Below are positions 26,375-35,995 of a stretch of DNA of 64,000 bases, in pieces. The notes under the pieces are model-generated. The model ran no database searches and was not told the DNA's origin. It saw nothing but the letters and a program-made list of their open reading frames with translations. Each line of letters opens with the position of its first letter. The first letter of the stretch is position 1. The position numbers and the translations under genes were made by a program. Origin of the DNA: Oscillibacter sp. (GTDB lineage: Bacteria; Bacillota; Clostridia; Oscillospirales; Oscillospiraceae). The stretch covers positions 1 to 64,000 of the forward strand of contig JAFSRH010000062.1 in assembly GCA_017446225.1 (NCBI GenBank). Reading direction: 5' to 3'.

Positions 26375-26758
26375 CTAAACGGTAAGCTCTATTTGGTTTC
26401 CCTCAAGAAACACAATACAGCTTTCATAATACCCATCGCCCGTTGTCCGGGGACCGCTTACCACCTGAAAACCTGCGGACTTCAACTGAGCGGTCAATTC
26501 GTCAACCCGTTCCTTACTGCCCACGCTAAAGGCAATATGCGCGTAACCTGTGCGATTCCAATGTTTTTCCGCGTCTATCATTTCCGGTTTCGTCATAATT
26601 TCCAATCTTGCCCCATCGTCAAAACGAATGAAATAAGAGCGAAATCCCGTGTTTTTATTGTGATATCCCTCATTGGAATGTCCGCCAAGGTATTTGAGAA
26701 ACAAATCCCGCGCCGCTTCCAAATCCATCGCATATAGCGCAATATGTTCAATCTTCAT
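26375..26758 (-). CDS. VOC (glyoxalase/bleomycin-resistance fold) protein
   Basis: A 127-residue protein with the two beta-alpha-beta modules of the VOC superfamily. It starts MKIEHIALYAMDLEAARDL, with the metal-ligand histidine at residue 5, has YAHIAFSVGS in the middle and ends with FLEGNQIELTV, where the glutamate is a second ligand. Such proteins may be lyases, dioxygenases or binders of toxic compounds; the substrate is unknown. Composition is AT-richer than the surroundings. The 197-base gap before it on the left shows no feature. Confidence 0.85.
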   Translation of the reverse strand: MKIEHIALYAMDLEAARDLFLKYLGGHSNEGYHNKNTGFRSYFIRFDDGARLEIMTKPEMIDAEKHWNRTGYAHIAFSVGSKERVDELTAQLKSAGFQVVSGPRTTGDGYYESCIVFLEGNQIELTV

Positions 26759-26781
26759 GTGATATCTTCCGTGAATTCGAC

Positions 26782-26982
26782 CTACAGCGGATTTTCCGTT
26801 CCGTAGGATAACGCGGCGGCGTGAAAATCATCGGAAGAGAAACTGTCAAAATATCGCCGCCGCCACTCCGTGTAGTCGGATTTTTCCCGAATGAGGACTG
26901 ATATAAAGCGTTCGGCTTCCACAATCCCCAGTTTTTCGATCAGGCAGGTCATGCCCGCGTCCATAATTTCCGCCGTACTCAT
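26782..26982 (-). CDS. small partner of a PIN-domain protein, now orphan
   Basis: A 66-residue soluble helical protein. The blocks AGMTCLIEKLGIVEAERFI and REKSDYTEWRR are familiar from short hypothetical proteins that sit next to PIN-domain genes in gut Clostridia and Treponema, so a toxin-antitoxin-like role is inferred. The ATG at 26982 follows GGGAGGAGAAACT and overlaps the stop of the broken PIN reading frame (ATGA), which ties the two genes together. It appears intact while its partner is truncated. Confidence 0.65.
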   Translation of the reverse strand: MSTAEIMDAGMTCLIEKLGIVEAERFISVLIREKSDYTEWRRRYFDSFSSDDFHAAALSYGTENPL

Positions 26983-27131
26983 AGTTTCTCCTCCCATTGC
27001 CGTATGAATCCGGTTGGGTTCATTATCATGATTTTGTCCGTCCTGTACTTCAACAATCGGTCGTCCGTAGTCAGAAAGCAGTCGCTCCCCGCGAGAATGG
27101 CGCAGGCCACATGATACGCGTCAGCGGTTAT
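26979..27131 (-). pseudogene. PIN-domain ribonuclease, C-terminal remnant
   Basis: Read on the minus strand, about 50 codons end at the TGA that overlaps the next start. The product has ADAYHVACAILAGSD, FLTTDDRLLKY and NPTGFI, the C-terminal half of a PIN domain including two of its acidic metal ligands. The N-terminal half with the first catalytic aspartate is missing: the PIN-like reading stops at about 27131, where the stop codon of the lipoprotein gene falls. No start codon with a ribosome site exists for this fragment. It looks like a deletion that fused the end of a PIN gene to the end of the lipoprotein gene. Confidence 0.7.
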
Positions 27132-27553
27132 GCGGCGGGCGTCACTTCCATTTGAATGGTACCGGTTGCCTTTTCCAGACAGGTGGCTTTCAACAGATAA
27201 CTCCCCGCTGGCGCCGTTTCCGACACTTCCTCCGTGCCGCTGACATCGGCCGTAATGACCGCTTCGCCGTCCATGTCGGGAAGCTGTTCCATGCTCTGTT
27301 CCTCAGGCTCTTTGACAATTTCTACCCTGACCGTTCCTTTTGTCAGACTGGGAGCAATCACAATCCGCTCTCCGTCAGCGACTTCAAGGGAACCGGCCAT
27401 AAAGAAAGCGTCCTTGTCCGCGTTTTTCGCCTCGATTGTCATCAGTTTCCCGGTATTTTCGGTGAGGCCGAATTCAGATTTTCCGCAGGATGTAAGCGTC
27501 AGCGTCAACAGGGCCAGTACGGCGATAAAAGAGAAAAGATTCATCCGTTTCAT
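27128..27553 (-). CDS. small predicted lipoprotein
   Basis: A 141-residue secreted protein, not recognised. It begins MKRMNLFSF, has a hydrophobic signal and a lipobox LTSC near residues 20-23, so it should be lipid-anchored on the outer face of the membrane. The mature part is acidic, probably beta-rich, with no known motif. The ATG at 27553 follows AGGGGGATTACAACC; an upstream ATG at 27577 would add eight residues. Its end coincides with the PIN deletion junction, so its own C-terminus could also be altered. Confidence 0.7.
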   Translation of the reverse strand: MKRMNLFSFIAVLALLTLTLTSCGKSEFGLTENTGKLMTIEAKNADKDAFFMAGSLEVADGERIVIAPSLTKGTVRVEIVKEPEEQSMEQLPDMDGEAVITADVSGTEEVSETAPAGSYLLKATCLEKATGTIQMEVTPAA

Positions 27554-27613
27554 GGTTGTAATCCCCCTGTCTTTCATAGTTTCCGGACATTTTCAGGTTC
27601 CAATTTGTCCGTT

Positions 27614-27642
27614 ATCATATCAGATACGCAAACTGATGTCAA
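27614..27642 (-). promoter_or_regulatory. promoter for the lipoprotein gene
   Basis: Minus-strand TTGACA (27642-27637), 17 bases, TATGAT (27619-27614), close to consensus. Confidence 0.75.
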
Positions 27643-27692
27643 GGCGTTTCCTTTTTGATTTCCGTCATTTTGCGCGCAAAGCGAAATATTCC

Positions 27693-27721
27693 TTGACAAT
27701 CGGGCACGATTCCGCTATGAT
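27693..27721 (+). promoter_or_regulatory. promoter for ccdA and the downstream run
   Basis: TTGACA (27693-27698), 17 bases, TATGAT (27716-27721), 50 bases before the ccdA start. It may serve genes as far as deoD, since no terminator was seen between. Confidence 0.75.
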
Positions 27722-27771
27722 ACGCACATTGTTACCCTTCACGCAACGCCTATGGAGCCATAAGGAAAATC

Positions 27772-28434
27772 ATGGAATATCTGCTCACTTTTTTGGAAGG
27801 AATCCTCTCCTTCCTCTCCCCCTGTACCCTCCCCCTGCTCCCGGTTTATATCGGCTACTTCGCCGCCGCTTCCGGACACGCCGGCCGGAAACCGCTTCCC
27901 GGCGCGCTCGCGTTCATCGCCGGTTTTACCGCGGTATTCTGTCTGTTGGGAGTATTCGCCGGTTCGCTGGGCGGACTTCTGACCCGCTATCAAACGATTG
28001 TCCGTCTGATCTGCGGCGGAATCGTCATTTTGCTGGGGCTGTCCTATCTGGACGTCCTCCCGCTCCCCTTCCTTCACGGTACGCAGTACCGCGGGGAAGT
28101 CCGGGACGTGTCCTCCGCGTTCCTGTTCGGCATGGTCTACTCCGTCAGCCTGACGCCCTGCGCGGGGGCCTTTCTGGGCGCCGCCCTTATGATGGCCTCC
28201 ACATCCGGCGGCGCGCTGCGCGGGGCCGTCCTGCTCCTGCTCTACGCCCTCGGGTTGGGGATTCCCTTCCTGTTGTCGGCCGTGCTGATTGACCAGTGTA
28301 AAAACGCGTTTGCGCGCGTCAAACGCCACTACCGGGCGTTCCAACTGTTTTGCGGCGCGTTCCTGATTGTCTCCGGCCTCGCAATGGCGACCGGATGGCT
28401 TCAGCGCGCAATGGTGTTCCTCTCCGGCGTGTGA
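27772..28434 (+). CDS. ccdA: CcdA-type thiol-disulfide membrane transporter
   Basis: A 220-residue protein with six predicted membrane segments that carries electrons from cytosolic thioredoxin to extracytoplasmic thiol proteins. The two redox cysteines are seen in FLSPCTLPLLP (about residue 18) and SLTPCAGAFLG (about 127). It ends 15 bases before a ResA/TlpA-like gene, its likely electron acceptor. In a bacterium of this type it would serve thiol repair outside the cell and not cytochrome c. Confidence 0.93.
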   Translation: MEYLLTFLEGILSFLSPCTLPLLPVYIGYFAAASGHAGRKPLPGALAFIAGFTAVFCLLGVFAGSLGGLLTRYQTIVRLICGGIVILLGLSYLDVLPLPFLHGTQYRGEVRDVSSAFLFGMVYSVSLTPCAGAFLGAALMMASTSGGALRGAVLLLLYALGLGIPFLLSAVLIDQCKNAFARVKRHYRAFQLFCGAFLIVSGLAMATGWLQRAMVFLSGV

Positions 28435-28449
28435 AAGGAGGCTCTCAGT

Positions 28450-29007
28450 ATGCGTAACCTGAAATTCGTGCCGCTGATGGCGCTGGCGTTCATCGCGTTA
28501 CTGTCGGTCACGGGAATTGCCTACCGCCGCCTGTCGGCGCAGTATGGACCCGGCGCGTCAACGGTCGCCGACACGGCGGAAGCCGTGCCAACCGCCGCGC
28601 CTGATTTCGCAATGCTCAACGCTGACGGCGAAACGGTCCGCCTCTCCGACTTCTTCGGGAAGCCGGTCGTACTGAACTTCTGGGCGACATGGTGCCCGCC
28701 GTGCCGGGAGGAACTGCCGTACTTTCAGGAGGCGTACGCCGAATACGGGGACCGCGTTTCGTTCCTGATGACCAACCTGACGGACGGCCAACAGGAAACT
28801 CCCGATATTGTACGGTCCTTCCTCACGGAACAGGGCTACCTTTTCCCGGTCTGCTACGACACGGAGATGGAGGGCGCGTACGCCTACAATGTCACGGCGA
28901 TTCCCGCCACGTACTTTCTCAACGCCGATGGCACGCTCCATTCCTATCAAATCGGCGCGCTGAGCCGGGAACTGCTCTATGACCAACTCGAAAAACTTCT
29001 GGAATGA
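28450..29007 (+). CDS. membrane-anchored thioredoxin-like protein (ResA/TlpA type)
   Basis: A 185-residue protein with an N-terminal anchor (about residues 9-25) and an extracytoplasmic thioredoxin fold of the AhpC/TSA-redoxin type. The active site is WATWCPPCREELP near residues 78-90. The cis-proline region appears as NVTAIPATYFLNADG. It follows ccdA closely, so CcdA should keep it reduced. Start after AAAGGAGGCTCTCAGT. Confidence 0.93.
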   Translation: MRNLKFVPLMALAFIALLSVTGIAYRRLSAQYGPGASTVADTAEAVPTAAPDFAMLNADGETVRLSDFFGKPVVLNFWATWCPPCREELPYFQEAYAEYGDRVSFLMTNLTDGQQETPDIVRSFLTEQGYLFPVCYDTEMEGAYAYNVTAIPATYFLNADGTLHSYQIGALSRELLYDQLEKLLE

Positions 29008-29061
29008 TACCGAGCAACGGCGCGTTATCCATATCAAATCAAACGAAATGGGGGAGGATAC

Positions 29062-30220
<1,159 letters not shown>

Positions 30221-30231
<11 letters not shown>

Positions 30232-31075
30232 ATTGTCTCTGCTGGCGGCGCCTTACGCCGTATGGCTGTTCCTGCTGGTCGTGATTCCGATTCTCATTAT
30301 GGCGGTCTACGCCTTCACAACGTCCGATTCCGCCGCCACGCTCGAAAACTTCATGGATATGGGCATTTACGCCTCTGTCTTTGTGCGTTCGTTCCGTCTG
30401 GCGGCGATTGCCACGTTGATTTGTTTGTTGATTGGCTATCCGGCGGCCTACTTCATGGCCGGGGAAGGCCCCGGTTTTCAGCGCGTGGCGCTGGCCCTGA
30501 TTATGCTTCCCATGTGGATGAACTTCCTTCTGCGGACTTATTCATGGATGGCCATTTTGGAGAATAACGGACTTCTGAACCAGTTGTTTCAGAAAATCGG
30601 GCTGTTCTCTTTCCTCAGCGGAATTACGGGGGAGGAGGCGCAAGCCTTCCAAATGCTCCGTACGCCGGGGGCCGTCACGCTCGGCATGGTCTACAATTAC
30701 CTTCCCTTTATGATTCTCCCGATTTACTCCGTCATTCTCAAACTCGACTCCCAGCTTCTGGAAGCCGCGCGGGACCTCGGGGCCAACTCCGTACAAGTGT
30801 TCTGGCGCGTAATTCTGCCGCTGTCCCTGCCGGGCGTGCTCTCGGGCGTTACCATGGTATTTGTCCCGTCCGTGTCGACATTCGCGATCTCGCGTCTGCT
30901 CGGCGGCGGAACGCAAATGATGCTCGGCGACCTCATCGAACAACAGTTTCTCGGCGGCGCGTACAATCCCCACCTCGGCGCGGCCATTTCCATGGTCATG
31001 ATGGTCATTGTCGTGCTGTGCATGGCCCTTATGAACCACTTCGGGGAAGGGGAAGAACAGGCGGTGATGTTATGA
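30221..31075 (+). CDS. potB: spermidine/putrescine ABC transporter permease B
   Basis: A 284-residue permease with six predicted membrane segments. The EAA loop that docks on PotA is [20 protein letters not shown] near residues 183-202. Start at the ATG overlapping the potA end, with GGAGGAACAGAGCA upstream; the longer frame start at 30170 would lie inside potA without need. Its stop overlaps the next start (ATGA). Confidence 0.94.
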
Positions 31076-33072
31076 AGCAAAGCCGCCGTACCGGGAGCCG
31101 GATTCTGATTGCTCTGGTGTTCCTGTTCCTTTACGCCCCGATCGCGCTGTTGATCATCTTCTCGTTCAATGAAGGGGACAGCAGCGCCGTCTGGCGCGGA
31201 TTCTCCCTGCACTGGTACCAATCCATGCTGCGCAACCGCCTCATCATTGAGAGCGTGTATATGACCCTGCTGGTGTCCCTGCTGGCCACGCTGATTTCAA
31301 CGTTCGCGGGCACGTTCGCGGCCATTGGCCTTTACAGCCTCCCGCGCCGCCGCCGCGATGTCCTTCTGACCGTCAACAACATTCCCATGATGAACGCGGA
31401 CATTGTCACGGGCGTGTCACTGTGTCTGTTTTTTGTGGCGTTTTTCCAGTTCTGGGGCGGCTTCGCGCGGTGGCTGAACGGCGTACAGTCGGCGTTCGTG
31501 CTCCCGGAACGCCTCACGCTCGGCTTCGGTACGCTCCTTCTGGCGCATATCGCCTTCAATATCCCGTACGTGATTCTCAATGTCGCGCCGAAACTCCGGC
31601 AGATGGACCGTAACCTCATGGACGCCGCGCAGGACCTCGGATGCACTTGGATGCAGGCCTTTTGGAAGGTCATGCTCCCGGAAATCAAGCCCGGTATCAT
31701 CTCCGGCGCGCTGATTGCCTTTACCATGTCCATTGACGACTTCGTGATTTCCTACTTTACCGCGGGGTCCTCCACGTCCACCCTCGCCATGACCATCTAC
31801 GGCATGACCAAACGCCGCGTCACGCCGGAAATCAACGCCGTTTCCACGCTCCTGTTCCTCACGGTCCTGATTCTGCTGGTGATTGTCAACGTGGGGGAAA
31901 TCCGGCAGGAACGGCGGAGACGGAATCCGTCCGTACGCAAAGAGCCTTTCGGGGAACGGCTCCGCCGCTTCCTCTCCACGCGTACCGGCCGGTATGTACA
32001 GTGGGGGATTACGGCGGCGGCGGCGATCTGCTTCGTGGCAACGGTTTCTTTTCTCACCGCGGAGACGCAGTCCATCCCGGTCGTGAACGTCTGTAGCTGG
32101 GGGGAGTATATCGACACCGACCTGATCGACCGCTTTGAGGCGGAAACCGGTATCCGGGTCAACTACCAGACCGCCGAAAGCAATGAGACCATGTACTCCC
32201 TCCTTAAGAGCGGCGGGGCCGACTACGATGTCATTGTCCCGTCCGATTATATGATTGCGCAGTTGATTGAAGAGGGAATGCTGTCCGAACTCAACTACGA
32301 CAACATCCCGAATTTCCAACTGATTGACCCGCGTTTCCGCAACCTCTCCTACGACCCGGAGAACAAGTACACCGTGCCCTATACTTGGAGTACGCTCGGC
32401 GTTATCTACAACCCCACGATGATTGACGGCCCCGTGACGAGCTGGGGCGCGCTGTACGATGAGCGCAACGCCGGAAAAGTATTGCTGATCAACAATTCGC
32501 GGGACGCTATCGGGGAAGCGCTGATGTATTTGGGTTACTCCGTCAATACCACGGACGAAAACGAAATCCGGGCCGCCTACCGGATACTGGACGAAGCGTC
32601 AAAACGGGGCGTCTTTCAGGGAAAAGTCATGGACGAGGTATTCCAGACAATGGAAGGCGGCAACGCCGCGATTGCCTCTTATTATGCCGGAGACTATCTG
32701 TCCATGCTGGAAAATAACGAGGATTTGCGCTACGTCATCCCGGACGAGGGCGCGAACTGGTTCGTGGACGCGATGTGCGTCCTCAAGGACGCGCCCCATA
32801 TGCGGGAGGCGGAAGCGTGGATTAACTTTATCGCTTCCACGGACGCCAGCCTTGCCAATATGGACTATATCGGCTATGCCTCCCCCAACTCGGAAGCGCT
32901 CGAACAGTATCCGGCCTATTACGAAGAGCTGTACGGGGAACCCATGGATCCGGAACTGTACGACATCATGGTGACGCCCCCGGAAGTGCTGGAACGGTGC
33001 GAGATGTACGAAAACACCCCGCCTAATGTCCGGGCCTTGTACAACCGCCTCTGGATACAGCTTGGTATCTGA
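31072..33072 (+). CDS. fused polyamine permease C and substrate-binding protein D
   Basis: A 666-residue protein joining PotC and PotD. Residues 1-280 are the second permease with six membrane segments and the EAA-type loop DAAQDLGCTWMQAFWKVMLP. A basic stretch (about 281-305) and one extra membrane helix (about 307-327) lead to an extracellular binding domain with SWGEYIDTDLIDRFEAETGI and ESNETMYSLL, classic PotD sequence for spermidine or putrescine. The fusion tethers the receptor to the channel, replacing the usual lipoprotein anchor. Start by ATGA overlap with potB. No frameshift is involved. Confidence 0.93.
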   Translation: MKQSRRTGSRILIALVFLFLYAPIALLIIFSFNEGDSSAVWRGFSLHWYQSMLRNRLIIESVYMTLLVSLLATLISTFAGTFAAIGLYSLPRRRRDVLLTVNNIPMMNADIVTGVSLCLFFVAFFQFWGGFARWLNGVQSAFVLPERLTLGFGTLLLAHIAFNIPYVILNVAPKLRQMDRNLMDAAQDLGCTWMQAFWKVMLPEIKPGIISGALIAFTMSIDDFVISYFTAGSSTSTLAMTIYGMTKRRVTPEINAVSTLLFLTVLILLVIVNVGEIRQERRRRNPSVRKEPFGERLRRFLSTRTGRYVQWGITAAAAICFVATVSFLTAETQSIPVVNVCSWGEYIDTDLIDRFEAETGIRVNYQTAESNETMYSLLKSGGADYDVIVPSDYMIAQLIEEGMLSELNYDNIPNFQLIDPRFRNLSYDPENKYTVPYTWSTLGVIYNPTMIDGPVTSWGALYDERNAGKVLLINNSRDAIGEALMYLGYSVNTTDENEIRAAYRILDEASKRGVFQGKVMDEVFQTMEGGNAAIASYYAGDYLSMLENNEDLRYVIPDEGANWFVDAMCVLKDAPHMREAEAWINFIASTDASLANMDYIGYASPNSEALEQYPAYYEELYGEPMDPELYDIMVTPPEVLERCEMYENTPPNVRALYNRLWIQLGI

Positions 33073-33094
33073 TCTTGCGAAAAGGTGTGATAGT

Positions 33095-34336
33095 TTGTCA
33101 GCGAAAATCAGAATGTCCACTCCGCTGGCGGAGATGGACGGCGATGAAATGACCCGGATTCTTTGGGCGTGGATTAAGGAAAAGCTGATTCTGCCCTTTG
33201 TGGACCTCAAAACCGAATACTATGACCTCAGCCTGCTGAACCGTAACGCCACAAAGGACCAAGTGACGTTACGCGCCGCCGCCGCTACAAAACGTTTGGG
33301 CGTGGCGGTGAAGTGCGCCACCATTACGCCCAATCAGCAGAGAATGGAAGAGTATCCGGAACTCACGGAAATGTGGAAGTCGCCCAACGGCACGATCCGC
33401 GCCTTTCTGGACGGTACCGCGTTCCGTGCCCCCATTACGCTTCCCTTCCTGAAACCGGTCGTCAAGACGTGGGAGGCCCCGATTACCGTTGCCCGCCACG
33501 CCTACGGGGACGTCTACAAGGCCGTGGACCTTCGCACCCAAACCCCCGGAACCGGTATGTTCACCTTTACGGACCGGGACGGGAATACCATTCAACGCAC
33601 GGTACAGCAAGTCTCCGGCGGCGCGGTCTGGCTCTCCCAGCACAATACGGAAGAAAGTATCCGTTCGTTCGCCGAAAGCTGTTTCCGTTACGCCGTCAGC
33701 ACGAAACAGGACCTGTGGTTTTCCACGAAAGACACCATCTCCAAAGTCTATGACGCCGCGTTCAAGGAAATCTTTCAGGAACTGTACGATGCGCGTTACA
33801 AGCCGCAGTTCGACCGCCTCGGCTTGACGTACTTCTACACGCTCATTGATGACGCGATTGCCCGCGTGATCCGTTCCAAGGGCGGCTTTATCTGGGCGCT
33901 TAAAAATTATGACGGGGACGTCATGAGCGACATGATCGCCACCGCGTTCGGCTCGCTGGCTATGATGACGTCCGTTCTGGTCTCCCCGGACGGCGTCTAC
34001 GAGTACGAAGCCTCGCACGGAACCGTCACCAAACATTACTACCGCTACCTCAAAGGGGAAAAGACGTCCACCAACCCCATGGCCACCATTTACGCGTGGT
34101 CCGGCGCGCTCCGCAAGCGCGGCGAAATGGACGGCCTGCCGGATTTGTCCGCGTTCGGCGACATGATGGAAGCGGCCTGTCTGGACACCCTCCACAGCGG
34201 TACCATGACCGGCGATCTGGCCGGACTGGTGGACCCCGGGTTTCATACGCGCGTAGTCGACAGCGAACAGTTTTTAGACGCCGTTGCCGCGCGTCTGGAA
34301 AAACTCGTACACGCCGGTGTTGACAGAACGCCGTGA
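33095..34336 (+). CDS. icd: isocitrate dehydrogenase, NADP-type
   Basis: A 413-residue enzyme that oxidises isocitrate to 2-oxoglutarate and CO2, giving 2-oxoglutarate for glutamate. It belongs to the eukaryote-like dimeric subfamily, with STPLAEMDGDEMTRI at the start, PNGTIRAFLDGT (about residue 97) for substrate binding and HGTVTKHYY (about 309). The TTG at 33095 is chosen because AAAAGGTGTG lies seven bases upstream and the family N-terminus fits; the ATG at 33113 has no site. It starts 22 bases after the potCD fusion, so it is probably cotranscribed. Confidence 0.94.
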   Translation: MSAKIRMSTPLAEMDGDEMTRILWAWIKEKLILPFVDLKTEYYDLSLLNRNATKDQVTLRAAAATKRLGVAVKCATITPNQQRMEEYPELTEMWKSPNGTIRAFLDGTAFRAPITLPFLKPVVKTWEAPITVARHAYGDVYKAVDLRTQTPGTGMFTFTDRDGNTIQRTVQQVSGGAVWLSQHNTEESIRSFAESCFRYAVSTKQDLWFSTKDTISKVYDAAFKEIFQELYDARYKPQFDRLGLTYFYTLIDDAIARVIRSKGGFIWALKNYDGDVMSDMIATAFGSLAMMTSVLVSPDGVYEYEASHGTVTKHYYRYLKGEKTSTNPMATIYAWSGALRKRGEMDGLPDLSAFGDMMEAACLDTLHSGTMTGDLAGLVDPGFHTRVVDSEQFLDAVAARLEKLVHAGVDRTP

Positions 34337-34379
34337 ATTGTGTAAACTGAAAGCACTGTTCACGAAAGGAGCGTTCACT

Positions 34380-35099
34380 ATGCCAGTCCCGACCCCTCAT
34401 AACGAAGCGAAAGCGGGCGACATCGCCAAAGTCGTGCTCATGCCCGGAGACCCCCTGCGGGCCAAGTACGTGGCCGAACGGTATCTTGAAAACCCCGTCT
34501 GTTTCAATCACGTGCGGAATATGTTCGGCTTTACGGGCGCCTATCAGGGTAAACGCCTTTCCATCATGGGCCACGGCATGGGCATTCCGTCCGTGAGCCT
34601 GTACGCGTACGAGCTGTATTCCTTTTACGGCGTGGAATCCATTATCCGGATCGGATCGGCCGGCGGCGTGAGCGAAAACACGCATTTGCGGGACGTCATC
34701 CTTGCTCTGGCCGCCTCCACGGATTCCGGCTTTGCCGCGCAGTACCGTTTCCCCGGACAGTTTACCCCCGCCGCGTCATGGCCTCTGCTCCGCAAGGCGG
34801 CGGAGACGGCGGAAGCGTTGGGCATTCCCGTTCAGGTCGGACAGGTCTTTTCCTCGGACGTGTTCTACGGGGACAGTGACGCGGTACGCCAAGCCTGTCG
34901 GAAATTCGACATCAAGGGCGTGGAAATGGAGTCGGCCGGCCTGTACTGGACCGCGCAGTCTCTGCATAAACAGGCCCTTGCCATCCTGACCGTATCGGAC
35001 CATATTTTCACCGGGGAAGCCCTCCCGGCGGAAGAGCGGCAGGAATCCTTCCATGAGATGATGAAACTTGCCCTTGAAACGGCCAAGCATTTCGCGTAA
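34380..35099 (+). CDS. deoD: purine-nucleoside phosphorylase, DeoD type
   Basis: A 239-residue hexameric-type phosphorylase that splits purine nucleosides to base and ribose-1-phosphate. MPGDPLRAKY (about residue 21), GHGMGIPS (about 62) and GVEMESAGLY (about 179) are the phosphate and nucleoside site motifs. SDHIFTGEAL near residue 203 holds the catalytic aspartate. The ATG follows GAAAGGAGCGTTCACT. It ends the plus-strand run at a clear terminator. Confidence 0.95.
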   Translation: MPVPTPHNEAKAGDIAKVVLMPGDPLRAKYVAERYLENPVCFNHVRNMFGFTGAYQGKRLSIMGHGMGIPSVSLYAYELYSFYGVESIIRIGSAGGVSENTHLRDVILALAASTDSGFAAQYRFPGQFTPAASWPLLRKAAETAEALGIPVQVGQVFSSDVFYGDSDAVRQACRKFDIKGVEMESAGLYWTAQSLHKQALAILTVSDHIFTGEALPAEERQESFHEMMKLALETAKHFA

Positions 35100-35110
35100 C
35101 AGGGCAACAA

Positions 35111-35138
35111 AAACCGCCGGGACGCCCCGGCGGTTTTC
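35111..35138. terminator. bidirectional terminator between deoD and the crotonase gene
   Basis: AACCGCCGGG/CCCGGCGGTT with a four-base loop; flanked by A run on the left and T run on the right, so it works for both converging transcripts. Confidence 0.88.
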
Positions 35139-35146
35139 CGTTCCGT

Positions 35147-35947
35147 TCAACGGTTCCGGAAATGCTTCTCCTTGCGTTTCTCCAAAAACGCGCCCATGCC
35201 TTCCTTCTGGTCCTCCGTGGCGAAACACATGGCAAACAGTTCGTTTTCCAGCGCGATACCGTCATCAATGTCCATCTGAAGGCCCCGGTCGATACAGGCC
35301 TTGCTGTACTTGACCGCAATCGGCGCGTTTGCCGCGAACGATTTCGCCATTTCCATGGCGCCGTCCATGAGCGCTTCGGGGGCGTACACCGCGTTTACAA
35401 GTCCAATACGCATTGCCTCTTCGGGTCCAATCATCTTACCGGAGAAAATCAGCTCCTTGGCCTTGGCCGCGCCCACGCGCCGGGGCAGACGCTGTGTGCC
35501 GGAGAAGCCCGGCGTGATACCCAGTCCCACTTCGGGCTGTCCGAATTTCGCGCCGCCCTTGCCCTCGGCGTTGGGGAGCGCGGCAAGGATGATGTCACAG
35601 GACATGGCAAGCTCACAGCCGCCGCCAAGCGCGAACCCGTTCACCGCCGCAATCGTGGGAATTTCCAGCTTCTCGATCCGCCGCATGACGGCGCTGCCGC
35701 GCTGTCCCCATTTCCGGCCCTGCGCAATGTCCATGGGGCACTGTTCCCCGATATCGGCCCCCGCGACAAACGAACGGCCTTCCCCCGTGATAATCAACGC
35801 CCGGAGTTCGGGGTCCCGTTCGATTTCGCTGAGAACCTGTTCCAGTTCGCCGACAACGGCGGCGTTCAGGGCGTTCAGGGCCTTCGGACGGCTGATGGTA
35901 ATCACGCCGACCGCTTCCGTCTTTTCGTAACGAATGGTTTCGTACAT
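35147..35947 (-). CDS. enoyl-CoA hydratase/crotonase family protein
   Basis: A 266-residue crotonase-fold enzyme. The oxyanion-hole blocks are FVAGADIGEQ (about residue 66) and NGFALGGGCELAMSCD (about 108), and the catalytic glutamates fit the positions in GCELAMSCD and QPEVGLGITPG, so it should hydrate short-chain enoyl-CoA such as crotonyl-CoA. Butyrate pathway partners (thiolase, hbd, bcd, etfAB) are not next to it, so its pathway is not shown here. The ATG at 35947 follows GGAGGACGAAACA. Last gene of the minus-strand run from recO. Confidence 0.9.
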   Translation of the reverse strand: MYETIRYEKTEAVGVITISRPKALNALNAAVVGELEQVLSEIERDPELRALIITGEGRSFVAGADIGEQCPMDIAQGRKWGQRGSAVMRRIEKLEIPTIAAVNGFALGGGCELAMSCDIILAALPNAEGKGGAKFGQPEVGLGITPGFSGTQRLPRRVGAAKAKELIFSGKMIGPEEAMRIGLVNAVYAPEALMDGAMEMAKSFAANAPIAVKYSKACIDRGLQMDIDDGIALENELFAMCFATEDQKEGMGAFLEKRKEKHFRNR

Positions 35948-35995
35948 TGTTTCGTCCTCCTGTATTCTCATTGGCCGGTCCTTCCGGTTCGGTCC

